A stretch of DNA of 64,000 nucleotides from Ensifer adhaerens. Lineage in GTDB: Bacteria > Pseudomonadota > Alphaproteobacteria > Rhizobiales > Rhizobiaceae. Positions 43,953-52,995 of the stretch are shown in pieces; the stretch's first letter is position 1; each line of letters begins with the position of its first letter. The notes under the pieces were generated by a model. It had not been told where the DNA came from. It worked only from the letters and a program-made list of their open reading frames with translations, and made no database searches. The translations under genes were made by a program, and so were the position numbers. The stretch covers positions 1,178,001 through 1,242,000 of the forward strand of contig NZ_CP015880.1 in the NCBI RefSeq assembly GCF_000697965.2, written 5' to 3'.

Positions 43953-44651
43953 TCATACGCTGCCGGCGATGACTGCTTGCTCGGGCGAGCGGCAGACGAC
44001 CGAAGCGAATCCGTCGTTACTGCTTTGTGAAAGCGCCCAGCGTGTGGCTGCAGCATCGGCGGTGGGCGGCAGCACCTCATAGGCGCGGATGCCGGCGTCA
44101 TGGGCCCTTAGCACCACATTGGCGCGACCCGCGAGCACGGGCGCGGCCACGCCCTGATGCGCGGCACTCGCCGGCTCCTTGCAGCCGACTGCCTTTGCCA
44201 GCGCCGAGCCGTTGAAGATCAATCCTTCCAGTCGCTGCGAGCACCCCGCCAGTGTGTGCGGCGACAGCAGGCCTTCGGGTGCTGCGCCGTATTCGGCGTA
44301 AATCCGGGTGCGATTGGCTGGAAGGCCAATCCTTGCTTCGGCAACCCGCAGCATCACGTCGAGCTTCTGTATGTCCGCGCGGCCGCGGCATCCGGTAAGC
44401 ACGACGCCATCGATGCCGCTATCAAGCAGCCGGTGTACGTCGTCTTCATGGAGCAGCCCTACCGGTTCCACACAGGCGAGCAGCGCGAGATCGCGTCCTT
44501 CCATCCGGGCGAGGCCAAGACGCGTTTCGTGGCCGAGGCCGGCAGTCAGGATCAGCCCAGCCAATGTGTTGAGAACGCTCACGTCCAGGCTAAGCGCGTC
44601 GTCGTCCGCAAACAGCAGCGGCCTTATGGTTTGGAGGCGGTTAACAGACAT
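43953..44651 (-). CDS. CitE/HpcH aldolase-like protein of uncertain function
   Basis: Protein of 232 residues. A faint resemblance to CitE/HpcH-type TIM-barrel aldolases is seen in the opening (RPLLFADDDALSLDVSVLNTLAGLILTAGLG), the GIDGVVLTGCRGRADIQKLDVMLRVAEA stretch and AEYGAAPEGLLSP, but the usual metal-binding acidic residues are not obvious. It may be a diverged member without aldolase activity. Divergent from the DUF2336 gene. I would not assign a substrate. Confidence 0.6.
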   Translation of the reverse strand: MSVNRLQTIRPLLFADDDALSLDVSVLNTLAGLILTAGLGHETRLGLARMEGRDLALLACVEPVGLLHEDDVHRLLDSGIDGVVLTGCRGRADIQKLDVMLRVAEARIGLPANRTRIYAEYGAAPEGLLSPHTLAGCSQRLEGLIFNGSALAKAVGCKEPASAAHQGVAAPVLAGRANVVLRAHDAGIRAYEVLPPTADAAATRWALSQSSNDGFASVVCRSPEQAVIAGSV

Positions 44652-44725
44652 GGTGAACCAATCTTAAACCTTTGCTCGCTAGGCTCAGAACATCGGTGGC
44701 ATTGGCGTGGTCTAGTGGGGCGTAG

Positions 44726-45862
44726 GTGATCATACAAGCATTTCTTCGCTGGGTGGAAACGGCGAGAACAGGCGAACGCATTCGCGCCGCCAGCGCGCTC
44801 GGCCGCGCCTATGTTGACGCGCAACTGAATGGCCTCGATCGTCGCGCCGCCGAGATGGCGATGACCTTCCTGCTGGACGATCCGTCGCCCAAAGTTCGCC
44901 TTGCCTTGGCCGAAGTCCTTTGCGGTTGCTCTTCCGTGCCGCGCGCCATCATTCTTGGTCTTGCCGGGGACCAGCCTGAAATTGCCTATCTCGTCGTTTC
45001 GCATTCTCCCGTCCTGACCGACGACGACCTGGTCGACCTCGCGGCTCGGGGAACGCTGGAGACCCGCGCGCTGATCGCGGCGCGCAGTTTCGTTTCGCGC
45101 GGGGTCGCCGCTGCGATCGCCGAAATCGGCGACGAAGACGAAATGCTGATCCTGCTCGAAAACCCCGGCGCTCTTCTGTCGCGCCGTTCGCTGAAGCGCA
45201 TTGCCGAGCGTCTTGGCCATTCGGCTTCGGTTCGTGACCTGCTTCTTGCGCGCAACGACCTGCCGAGTGCCGCCCGCCACGCGCTTGTCGAAGAAGTCGG
45301 TGCAGCACTTGCCGCCTTCGGCCTCGTACAGGTGACGATTGGAGAAGGTCGCGTGCAGCGGGTCACCCGCGAAGCCTGCGATATCGCCGCCGTCGGCATG
45401 GTTGGAACGACGGCCGTCGAGGAGCTGCCGGACCTCGTCACGCATCTGCGCGAGACCGGCCGCCTGACGCCCGCCTTCCTGCTGCATGCGCTCGTGACCG
45501 GCCGTGCAGAGTTTTTCTCGGCCGCAATCGTCGACCTCTCCGGCGTCAGCGAAAAACGCGTGCGTTCCATCCTGTCCGGTGGGCGCGTCCACTCGATCCG
45601 TGCCCTGTTCGAAAGCGCCGGGCTCGGCCGCGACGTCAGCGAGACGTTTGCGACAGCGGTCCTCCTGTGGCGTCAGGACGGGCCGGGTTCAATCGGCGGC
45701 CACGCGACGGTCTCGGCAGAACTGCTCGTGCGCCTGCGACGTGGACGGGCAACATCGCCGACCGACGCAGCGATGATCGATCTGCTCGAGCGCCTGGCAT
45801 TCGCCGAGGAACGCCAGTCGGCCCGTGACTACGCGGAACTTGCCGCACGCCAGGCCGCCTGA
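44726..45862 (+). CDS. DUF2336 family protein
   Basis: Soluble protein of 378 residues with helical repeats: RTGERIRAASALGRAYVDAQLNGLDRRAAEMAMTFLLDDPSPKVRLALAEVL (about 10-65), continuing in the HEAT-like pattern to about 330 and including the DUF2336 region near VIGEGR-like TIGEGRVQRVTREACDI. It starts with GTG, and a GGGGCG precedes it. The family is common in alphaproteobacteria and of unknown function; a role as a scaffold is only a guess. It does not share the strand of the preceding gene. Confidence 0.88.
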   Translation: MIIQAFLRWVETARTGERIRAASALGRAYVDAQLNGLDRRAAEMAMTFLLDDPSPKVRLALAEVLCGCSSVPRAIILGLAGDQPEIAYLVVSHSPVLTDDDLVDLAARGTLETRALIAARSFVSRGVAAAIAEIGDEDEMLILLENPGALLSRRSLKRIAERLGHSASVRDLLLARNDLPSAARHALVEEVGAALAAFGLVQVTIGEGRVQRVTREACDIAAVGMVGTTAVEELPDLVTHLRETGRLTPAFLLHALVTGRAEFFSAAIVDLSGVSEKRVRSILSGGRVHSIRALFESAGLGRDVSETFATAVLLWRQDGPGSIGGHATVSAELLVRLRRGRATSPTDAAMIDLLERLAFAEERQSARDYAELAARQAA

Positions 45863-45892
45863 TCGCGACCCGCTTTAGCGAGGAATGGACCC

Positions 45893-46912
45893 ATGAACGC
45901 GAGGACCGCGACCGTTGCCGTGACCGGAATCGGCGGTTTTGTCGGACGGCACGTCGCGCTCGCCTTGCTGCGCGAAGGTTATCCTGTGCACGGCACGGTT
46001 CGCGCGCTCGGGCGCGCCGAGGAGATCGAGCGATCCATTCGCGCGGCCGGTGGTACGGATGCCGCGCGCCTGACGTTTGGAGAGGCGGATCTCCTGGAGG
46101 AGCGGGGCTGGGCTGAGGCCTTTGCCGAGGTTTCCTACGTCGTCCACACCGCCTCGCCATTTCCGGTTCGCTTGCCTGCCAATGAAGATGAGCTGATCGG
46201 GCCGGCCCGTGACGGCACGCTGCGTGTGCTCAGGGCAGCCCATGCGGCCGGTGCCAAACGCGTCGTGCTCACGTCGTCGGTCGCCGCGGTCATCTACGGG
46301 GCAGGGCGCGCGCCGTTTACGGAGGACGATTGGACCGATCCGCAGTCATCGCTTGCGACACCCTACTACCGCTCCAAGACCTTCGCCGAACGCGCGGCCT
46401 GGGACTATGCGGCTGACAGCGGCCTGGAGCTTGTGGTCATCAATCCCGGAATCGTCCTCGGGCCGGTTCTTGGCCATGAGATCGGCACATCCGTCGCCGT
46501 GGTGCGCAACCTGCTCAAGGGGAACTATCCCGCCTTGCCGAAGTTCGCCGTGCCGGTTGTCGACGTCCGCGACGTGGCGGATGCGCATGTGCAGGCCTTA
46601 AGCGTCGCCGCAGCGGCAGGCGAGCGTTTCCTGATTGCGGGAGAGGCGCTTTCCCTTGCGGATATCACGGCCATCCTCCGGCGCAGGTTCCCTGAACATG
46701 CGGGCAGGCTTCCGAGGTTCGTGCTGCCCAATTGGCTGGCAGGGCTTGCCGCCCCCTTCGATGCGGGCCTGCGCCTCATCGTGCGCGAACTCGGGCATGA
46801 CCCCCGCATTTCCAACGAAAAGGCGCGCCGTGTTCTCGGGTGGCAGCCGCGCTCTGCCGAAGAGGCCGTCGTGGCCTCGGCGAACAGCCTGATTTCGGCC
46901 GGCCTCGTCTGA
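45893..46912 (+). CDS. Extended SDR, dihydroflavonol reductase/epimerase-like
   Basis: NAD(P)-dependent extended short-chain dehydrogenase of 339 residues. The nucleotide motif is VTGIGGFVGRHVALALLREG and the catalytic Tyr-x3-Lys is YYRSK, preceded by the VLTSSVAAVIYG Ser region. It resembles dihydroflavonol/aldehyde reductases of the epimerase superfamily. The substrate is unknown. It follows the DUF2336 gene by 30 bases, probably in one transcript, but the two families have no known link. Confidence 0.9.
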   Translation: MNARTATVAVTGIGGFVGRHVALALLREGYPVHGTVRALGRAEEIERSIRAAGGTDAARLTFGEADLLEERGWAEAFAEVSYVVHTASPFPVRLPANEDELIGPARDGTLRVLRAAHAAGAKRVVLTSSVAAVIYGAGRAPFTEDDWTDPQSSLATPYYRSKTFAERAAWDYAADSGLELVVINPGIVLGPVLGHEIGTSVAVVRNLLKGNYPALPKFAVPVVDVRDVADAHVQALSVAAAAGERFLIAGEALSLADITAILRRRFPEHAGRLPRFVLPNWLAGLAAPFDAGLRLIVRELGHDPRISNEKARRVLGWQPRSAEEAVVASANSLISAGLV

Positions 46913-46927
46913 GGCGTGCTTGGCGCG

Positions 46928-47341
46928 TCAGTCGGTAAAGCGGCGCGCGACCCAGGAATAGCCATCTTCGACATAGCGCACCGGCTTCGTGACGATGGTC
47001 TTCAGCTTCTCCCGATCGGGGATGGCGCCCGACAGGAAAGCCAGCGTGCGTTTCGGCAATCCTTGCTCGGGTTCCGGCTCCGCTGCCGGAACGGGCAGCG
47101 CCTGGTTCTGCTGGGCGCCCGGTGGCGGCGCGGGGATTTCGGCGACGCTGGGCGCCGAGCTCTCGCATACCGCAACGACGACCGGATAGTTCGCATTGGA
47201 AAACTTCGGCAGTTGCGCGTTCGAAGCCGTGTCGCACTGCGCGATCGATGGCCAACTGCCGTTGACCGTCGAGATGTACTGGCATTGGCTGACGTCGTGG
47301 TCGCAGCCGAGAATGGTCATGACTATCAGCGCCGCTTGCAT
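46928..47341 (-). CDS. Conserved hypothetical protein with Cys-rich N-terminal half and Pro-rich middle
   Basis: Protein of 137 residues, MQAALIVMTILGCDHDVSQCQYI at the start. The first 60 residues contain four cysteines (CDHD, CQY, CDTAS, CESS) and the middle is rich in Pro/Glu (about 65-95). The C-terminus ends PVRYVEDGYSWVARRFTD. I recognise the N-terminal pattern as a recurring rhizobial protein of unknown function; no enzymatic motif is seen. Converges with the SDR gene 15 bases away. Confidence 0.72.
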   Translation of the reverse strand: MQAALIVMTILGCDHDVSQCQYISTVNGSWPSIAQCDTASNAQLPKFSNANYPVVVAVCESSAPSVAEIPAPPPGAQQNQALPVPAAEPEPEQGLPKRTLAFLSGAIPDREKLKTIVTKPVRYVEDGYSWVARRFTD

Positions 47342-47561
47342 CGCATTCCCATCGTCTTTGCAGGTTGTGGTGGATCAACCTATGCCTGCATGATTCTCCT
47401 CGAAATAGGGCGATGCTGCCGGCAGCGCGGAACAAATTGTTTCAGCCTGTTAGGCGGATTGATGGGGAGGCATACGAGCCTGCGCCATTTGACGTATTGG
47501 TCCGGGCGTAGGCCGGCGGTAGTTTGGCGCAAAACCACGCCTGAATGAAAAGGACGACCGA

Positions 47562-48029
47562 TTGCCTGCCGTAATCATAGCCCAGGAGACGCCGCGCCAA
47601 GCTGAAGTTCTGCGTCTCCTGGAACTCTCTGACGCCTACGCCGCCTCGCTCTACCCCGCCGAGAGCAATCACATGGTCGATCTGTCGAACCTGGAAAAGC
47701 CGGAGGTATCGTTCTTCGTCGCACGGCGTGGCGGCGATACCGTCGGCTGCTGCGCCCTGGTTGATGCCGGTGACGGGACTGCGGAAATCAAGCGCATGTT
47801 CGTCGATCCCGAGGCGAGGGGGCTGAGGGTCGGCAAGTTGTTGCTGCAGGCGCTGGAGGTGCGCGCGGCGCAACTCGGACTGGTGGCAATCCGCCTCGAA
47901 ACAGGCATCTATCAGCCCGAAGCGATAGGCCTTTACAAGGCGGCCGGCTACGTCGAGCGCCCGCCGTTCGGGGGGTATCAGCCGGATCCGCTGAGCCTCT
48001 TCATGGAGAAGCCCGTTCACGTTGCGTAA
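47562..48029 (+). CDS. GNAT N-acetyltransferase
   Basis: Acetyltransferase of 155 residues. The GNAT core is IKRMFVDPEARGLRVGKLLLQALE (motif A, acetyl-CoA binding) and YQPEAIGLYKAAGYVERP (motif B). The start is TTG at 47562, with AAAAGGA about six bases upstream; there is no good ATG. The substrate is unknown. A bidirectional terminator follows. Confidence 0.9.
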   Translation: MPAVIIAQETPRQAEVLRLLELSDAYAASLYPAESNHMVDLSNLEKPEVSFFVARRGGDTVGCCALVDAGDGTAEIKRMFVDPEARGLRVGKLLLQALEVRAAQLGLVAIRLETGIYQPEAIGLYKAAGYVERPPFGGYQPDPLSLFMEKPVHVA

Positions 48030-48059
48030 GCTCGAGCGGCCTTCAAACCCTGAATACAG

Positions 48060-48086
48060 AAACGGCGGCCTGTGAGCCGCCGTTTC
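48060..48086. terminator. Bidirectional terminator between the GNAT gene and parE
   Basis: AAACGGCGGC-CTGTGA-GCCGCCGTTT, a perfect 10 bp stem between two convergent genes. T residues border it on both strands. Confidence 0.8.
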
Positions 48087-48128
48087 TGTATGGATTATTG
48101 TGATCCTGCTTGCCGGCAGAAAGCCGGC

Positions 48129-50189
48129 TCAGATGTCCAGGTTGTCCGCAAAGACAGCGCGCTCCTGGATGAAGCGGAAGCGGGCATCCGCCTTCGTGCC
48201 CATCAGGTTGTCGACCGCTTCGCGCGTGCCCTCGAAATCGACATCGTCGATCTCGACCTTGAGCAGCGTGCGGAACTTCGGATCCATCGTCGTTTCCTTG
48301 AGCTGCGCCGGCAGCATCTCGCCGAGACCTTTGAAGCGGCCGATCTCGACCTTGCCGCGACCGGCAAACTCGGTGCGCATCAGCTCCTCGCGGTGCGCGT
48401 CGTCGCGGGCATAGAGCGTCCTTGCGCCCTGGCTGATGCGATAGAGCGGCGGCACGGCGAGATAGAGGTGACCGCCGCGGATCAGTTCGGGCATCTCCTG
48501 GTAGAAGAAGGTAATCAGCAGCGAGGCGATATGTGCGCCGTCGACGTCGGCGTCGGTCATGACGACGATGCGCTCGTAGCGCAGATCCTCTTCCCGGTAC
48601 TTGCTGCGGGTGCCGCAGCCAAGCGCCTGGATGAGGTCGGCAATCTGCTGGTTGGCGCCGAGCTTTTCTCGACCAGCGCTCGCCACGTTGAGGATCTTGC
48701 CGCGCAAGGGCAGGATCGCCTGGTTGGCGCGGTTGCGCGCCTGCTTCGCCGAGCCGCCTGCTGAGTCCCCTTCGACGATGAAGAGTTCGGCGCCTTCAGC
48801 GGTGTTCTGCGAGCAGTCGGCAAGCTTGCCGGGCAGGCGCAGCTTGCGCACGGCCGTCTTGCGGTTGACTTCCTTTTCCTTGCGCCGGCGCACGCGCTCC
48901 TCGGCGCGCTCGACCACCCAGTCGAGCAGCTTGTCGGCCTCGGCCGGATTGTCGGTAAGGTAATGGTCGAAGGGATCGCGCAGCGCATTTTCGACGATGC
49001 GTTGTGCTTCGACTGTCGCTAGCTTGTCCTTGGTCTGGCCGACGAATTCCGGTTCGCGGATGAACACGGACAGCATTCCGGCGGCCGAGATCATCACGTC
49101 ATCGGTGGTGATGAGCGCTGCACGCTTGTTCTGCTTCAGCTCGGCATAGTTCTTCAGTCCCTTGGTCAGCGCGATGCGGAAGCCCGCCTCGTGTGTACCA
49201 CCCTCAGGCGTCGGAATGGTGTTGCAGTAGGAATGAACCTGCTGGTCGCCGCCATACCAGGTGACCGCCCATTCTAGCGAACCGTGACCGTTGGCCTTCT
49301 CCGATTTGCCGGCGAAGATCTCGCGGGTAACGGTGAATTCCTTGCCGAGCGTCGCCGCCAGGTAGTCCTTCAGGCCGCCCGGGAAGTGGAAGACGGCCTT
49401 GTCCGGGATCTCCGAACCTTCCTGCAGCAATGACGGATCGCAGGACCAGCGGATCTCGACGCCACCGAAGAGATAGGCTTTCGAGCGCGCCATGCGGAAA
49501 AGCCGGCCGGGCTCGAAATGCGCGTGCGGTCCGAAAATATCCGGGTCCGGATGGAAGCGGACGCGCGTGCCGCGGCGATTGTGCACGTCGCCGAGTTCCT
49601 CGAGCCCGCCCTGCGGAATACCGCGGGAGAAGCGCTGGCGATAGAGCTTGCGATTGCGGGCGACCTCGACTTCGAGCGCGTCGGAGAGTGCGTTGACGAC
49701 GGATACGCCGACGCCGTGCAGACCGCCCGAGGTCTCGTAGGCCTTGCCATCGAACTTGCCGCCGGCATGGAGCACCGTCATGACGACTTCGAGCGTCGAC
49801 TTGCCGGGGAATTTCGGATGGTTTTCGACCGGGATGCCGCGGCCGTTGTCGGTGACTGTCAGGAACCCGTCCGCGTCGAGATGGACCTCGATGAAGTTCG
49901 CATGGCCGGCGACCGCTTCGTCCATCGAGTTGTCGATGACTTCGGCAAAGAGATGGTGCAGCGCCTTCTCGTCGGTGCCGCCGATATACATGCCCGGGCG
50001 ACGACGGACCGGCTCAAGGCCCTCGAGCACCTCGATCGCCGACGCATCGTAATCGCTGCCATCGCTGCCTTTCGGGGCAGGGCGCGGCTCTTCGCGCGCG
50101 ATGGGGGCTGCAGCCACGGCCGGCTTGGCGCTCGGCTGTACGGCCTTCGGTTGCTCGGGCATTGAGAAGAGGTCGCTGTTGTCGTCCAT
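48129..50189 (-). CDS. parE: DNA topoisomerase IV subunit B
   Basis: ATPase subunit of topoisomerase IV, 686 residues, which unlinks daughter chromosomes with ParC. Typical stretches are EGLEPVRRRPGMYIGGTDEKALHHLFAEVIDNSMDEAVAG (GHKL ATPase), TSGGLHGVGVSVVNALS (ATP lid), EGDSAGGSAKQARNRANQAILPLRGKILNV (toprim motif) and DADVDGAHIASLLITFF. The length is nearer ParE than the longer GyrB. The N-terminal 50 residues are low complexity. The start at 50189 fits the family; the frame is open 90 bases further upstream. Confidence 0.96.
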   Translation of the reverse strand: MDDNSDLFSMPEQPKAVQPSAKPAVAAAPIAREEPRPAPKGSDGSDYDASAIEVLEGLEPVRRRPGMYIGGTDEKALHHLFAEVIDNSMDEAVAGHANFIEVHLDADGFLTVTDNGRGIPVENHPKFPGKSTLEVVMTVLHAGGKFDGKAYETSGGLHGVGVSVVNALSDALEVEVARNRKLYRQRFSRGIPQGGLEELGDVHNRRGTRVRFHPDPDIFGPHAHFEPGRLFRMARSKAYLFGGVEIRWSCDPSLLQEGSEIPDKAVFHFPGGLKDYLAATLGKEFTVTREIFAGKSEKANGHGSLEWAVTWYGGDQQVHSYCNTIPTPEGGTHEAGFRIALTKGLKNYAELKQNKRAALITTDDVMISAAGMLSVFIREPEFVGQTKDKLATVEAQRIVENALRDPFDHYLTDNPAEADKLLDWVVERAEERVRRRKEKEVNRKTAVRKLRLPGKLADCSQNTAEGAELFIVEGDSAGGSAKQARNRANQAILPLRGKILNVASAGREKLGANQQIADLIQALGCGTRSKYREEDLRYERIVVMTDADVDGAHIASLLITFFYQEMPELIRGGHLYLAVPPLYRISQGARTLYARDDAHREELMRTEFAGRGKVEIGRFKGLGEMLPAQLKETTMDPKFRTLLKVEIDDVDFEGTREAVDNLMGTKADARFRFIQERAVFADNLDI

Positions 50190-50401
50190 GGGGCCGTTCG
50201 GATCGTTCCTGTCGTTCGGGAATGCCAGAGGCCATAGCAAGCCCCAGGCTCTGCCGCCATCCCCCGGCGGTCGAATCACCTGAATTCTGCCAGACTCTCA
50301 CAGGATACGCGAACAAAAGGAGAATTTCTGGCGCCGGCCGCCGATGATTTTTCGCACGAACGGCCGTGTTTCGGGCCAAGTGTTGCTTTGCGGTGCGGCC
50401 A

Positions 50402-51322
50402 ATGGCAAGGCTTGCGGCGAAAGAGGGAGCCCGTCATTTGGCCGTGTCCACAGTTGTTTTTCCGTTTCGTGCCTGCCTGTTCGCCCTAGCCTTGGCAATT
50501 GCCGCCTCGTCGGCAGAGGCGCAGACGCTCAAGCCCTACAAGGACGATCTGTTCTCCTATGCCAAGGTGCTCGACCAGGAGGATGGTGGTGACGACCTGA
50601 CGGTCGACTACCAGGAACTGCGGGATATCAACGAACGCGACGAAATCCCGGAACGCCGGGTGAAGCGCGCCTATGTGTCGCTTGGCGTGAAGAACGAGCA
50701 GGTCAATGAAACGCTCGATATCGGTGGCCGCGCGCTCGACGTGACCCGTGTCGGCCCCGATCGCGGCGCCAGCTTCTCGGTCATCTTCATCCATGGCCGC
50801 AGCGGCGACCGTCGGCTCGGTGCCAACGACTTTTCCTTCGGTGGAAACTTCAACCGGCTGAAGAACCTCGCCGTCGCCAATGGCGGCGTCTACTACGCCC
50901 CGAGCGTCCGCTCCTTCGATACGGCAGGTGCCGCCGATATCGCCGGCCTGGTTCGATACGCGTCCGAACGTTCCGGAGGCCGTCCGGTCGTGCTCGCCTG
51001 CGCCTCGATGGGAAGCTTCATCTGCTGGGGTGTCTCGCGCGACGCCTCCGCCGTCGCAGCACTCTCCGGCATGATGGTCATGGGCGGCGTCAGTGATCCG
51101 GACTTCACGAAAAGTGCCGCCTACAAGGCGAAGCTGCCGATGTTCTTCAGCCATGGAAGCCGTGACAGCGTCTATCCCGCCGAAGGCCAGAAGGCGCTCT
51201 ATCGCTCTCTCAAGGCCAAGGGCTATCCGACGCGCTTCGTGCTTTTCGAAACCGGCTCGCACGGAACGCCGGTGCGCATGACCGACTGGCGCGATGCGCT
51301 GAACTGGATCGGCAGCCGCTAA
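50402..51322 (+). CDS. Exported alpha/beta hydrolase
   Basis: Secreted hydrolase of 306 residues. A signal peptide (VVFPFRACLFALALAIAASSAEAQ) is present. The fold is indicated by FSVIFIHGRSGDRRLGANDFSFGGNFNRLKNLAVANGGVYYAPSVRSFDTAG and nucleophile VVLACASMGSFICWGVS (CASMG rather than GxSxG), catalytic Asp in HGSRDSVYPAEG and His in TGSHGTPVRM. The start is uncertain (50402 ATG, or a GTG nearer the signal). Substrate unknown. Stands alone; the downstream repeat element begins at its last base. Confidence 0.86.
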   Translation: MARLAAKEGARHLAVSTVVFPFRACLFALALAIAASSAEAQTLKPYKDDLFSYAKVLDQEDGGDDLTVDYQELRDINERDEIPERRVKRAYVSLGVKNEQVNETLDIGGRALDVTRVGPDRGASFSVIFIHGRSGDRRLGANDFSFGGNFNRLKNLAVANGGVYYAPSVRSFDTAGAADIAGLVRYASERSGGRPVVLACASMGSFICWGVSRDASAVAALSGMMVMGGVSDPDFTKSAAYKAKLPMFFSHGSRDSVYPAEGQKALYRSLKAKGYPTRFVLFETGSHGTPVRMTDWRDALNWIGSR

Positions 51323-51370
51323 TGCATGTCGCGCAAAAGTGTGCAGCGGTTTTGCTGCAGCGACATGCAT
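51322..51370. repeat. Intergenic palindromic repeat of rhizobial type
   Basis: ATGCATGTCG (51322-51331) is perfectly inverted at 51361-51370 around a core containing GCGCAAAAGTGTGCAGCGG. The arrangement resembles a short palindrome found in many copies in Sinorhizobium intergenic regions. Its 5' end overlaps the last base of the hydrolase stop codon. Confidence 0.65.
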
Positions 51371-51552
51371 CAAAACAAGAGCCTAAGGCCTGGTGCGTGA
51401 ATCTTCGTTCACGCGACAGGCGATAGGCGTCGCCCTGCTGCTGCGGATTTGTTAACCAGCCCGCCAATTTGCGAGCGAAACAAAGGCCTGCGTTTCCACT
51501 CTGGAAAGTTGAAGTCGTGATGATACCGGCAACTATGGCTGGGATGGACTTC

Positions 51553-52995
51553 ATGGACGCGCGCACCGAGACACGGCACATTCCGCTGTGTGTGGATCTT
51601 GACGGCACTTTGCTGGCCGCCGACACCCTGTGGGAAGGGGCGGCGATCATCCTGCTGCGCAATCCGCTGATGCTGTTTCCGATGCTGGTCTGGCTGGCAA
51701 AAGGTAAGGCACGCCTGAAGCACGAAGTGGCCCTTAGATCCGGCCGCCGTGCGGAAGACTGGCCTTATCGGCAGGCCGTCATCGACCGGCTCATGGAGGA
51801 AAAGAAGAGCGGGCGAGAACTCGTGCTCGTGACCGGCGCAGCACCGTCCGTTGCAAACGACATTGCCGCCCATGTCGGCATGTTCTCCTCGGTCATGCAT
51901 TCGACCGACGCGCTCAACCTGACGAGCAGCAACAAGCGCCGGGCGCTGGTAGAGCGGTACGGCGACGGCGCCTTCGACTACATGGGCAACAGCCGTGACG
52001 ATATCGCCGTCTTTGAGGTGGCACGCCGCGCGATCGTGGTCTCGCCCGATGCGGCCGCGGAAAGATGGCGTCGCAACCATGATGCCGAACGGCTCGATAC
52101 CGGCAAGGTCAGCGCGCTTGCGCCGATGAAGTCGATCCGCGTGCATCAATGGGCGAAGAACGTGCTCATCGGCGTGCCGATGATCCTCAACCACGAGGTA
52201 CTGCACTTCGATGCGATCGTCAGCGTCATCATCGCCTTCTTTGCCTTCAGCTTCCTCGCATCCGCCGTCTACGTCATCAACGATCTTTCGGACCTTGCCA
52301 ACGATCGCCGCCATGCGAAGAAACGTTACCGGCCGCTCGCGAGCGGCCAGATGTCCGTGCCGACAGCGCTGGTGCTTGCAGGCTGCCTCATCATCGCGTC
52401 CGTGGCGCTGACCGTTCTGTTGCCCTGGAAGTTTGCCGGGGTGCTCGCCTTCTACGCCTGCGCGACGACGGCCTATACCTTCGTGCTGAAGCGCAAGCTG
52501 CTCGTCGACGTGTTCACGCTCGCCGGCCTCTACACCACACGCATCGTCGCTGGCGCGGCCGCGACCGGCACGGAACTGTCCTTCTGGCTGGTGTCCTTTG
52601 CGATCTTCTTCTTCCTGAGCCTCGCGCTGGTGAAGCGTTACGTCGAGCTGCACGAATTCGAGGACAAGGACGGCGGCAACGTGCCGGGGCGTGGCTATCT
52701 CGCTGTCGACTTCGAGATGGTCGGCCAGGCCGGCGTTGCCTCCGCCTTCACCTCGGCCCTGGTTCTGGCGCTCTACGTGCACAGCAAGGAACTGCAGGAG
52801 ATGTACACCACGCCCTGGGCGTTGTGGCCGCTCTGCCCGCTGGTGCTCTATATGTTGCTGCGCATTTGGATGCTTGCGCGCCGCGGCATGCTGCATGAGG
52901 ATCCGGTCGTCTTCATCATGCGCGACTGGCGCAGCCAACTGACCATGCTGATCGGCGCGCTGCTGATCCTATTTGGAGCCATCGGGCCGCAATGA
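51553..52995 (+). CDS. HAD phosphatase-UbiA prenyltransferase fusion, DPPR synthase-like
   Basis: Fusion of 480 residues. The N-terminal HAD-like domain (about 1-190) has the motif DLDGTLLAADTLW (D15-x-D17) and a late GNSRDDIAVFE motif. The UbiA domain (about 200-475) has NDLSDLANDRRHAKKRYRPLAS at 243-264 and DVFTLAGLYTTRIVAGAA further on, the pattern of decaprenyl-phosphate 5-phosphoribose synthase (Rv3806c family). The fusion would both transfer phosphoribose to the lipid and remove its phosphate, steps done by separate proteins in mycobacteria. The product stays in the inner membrane. Four in-frame ATGs (51520-51553) are possible. The stop overlaps the next start (ATGA). Confidence 0.88.
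   Translation: MDARTETRHIPLCVDLDGTLLAADTLWEGAAIILLRNPLMLFPMLVWLAKGKARLKHEVALRSGRRAEDWPYRQAVIDRLMEEKKSGRELVLVTGAAPSVANDIAAHVGMFSSVMHSTDALNLTSSNKRRALVERYGDGAFDYMGNSRDDIAVFEVARRAIVVSPDAAAERWRRNHDAERLDTGKVSALAPMKSIRVHQWAKNVLIGVPMILNHEVLHFDAIVSVIIAFFAFSFLASAVYVINDLSDLANDRRHAKKRYRPLASGQMSVPTALVLAGCLIIASVALTVLLPWKFAGVLAFYACATTAYTFVLKRKLLVDVFTLAGLYTTRIVAGAAATGTELSFWLVSFAIFFFLSLALVKRYVELHEFEDKDGGNVPGRGYLAVDFEMVGQAGVASAFTSALVLALYVHSKELQEMYTTPWALWPLCPLVLYMLLRIWMLARRGMLHEDPVVFIMRDWRSQLTMLIGALLILFGAIGPQ

Noticed and set aside
51409..52938. Long minus-strand ORF opposite the UbiA fusion
   Set aside because: It is the reverse of a clear coding frame, rich in Arg/His and with no family features.
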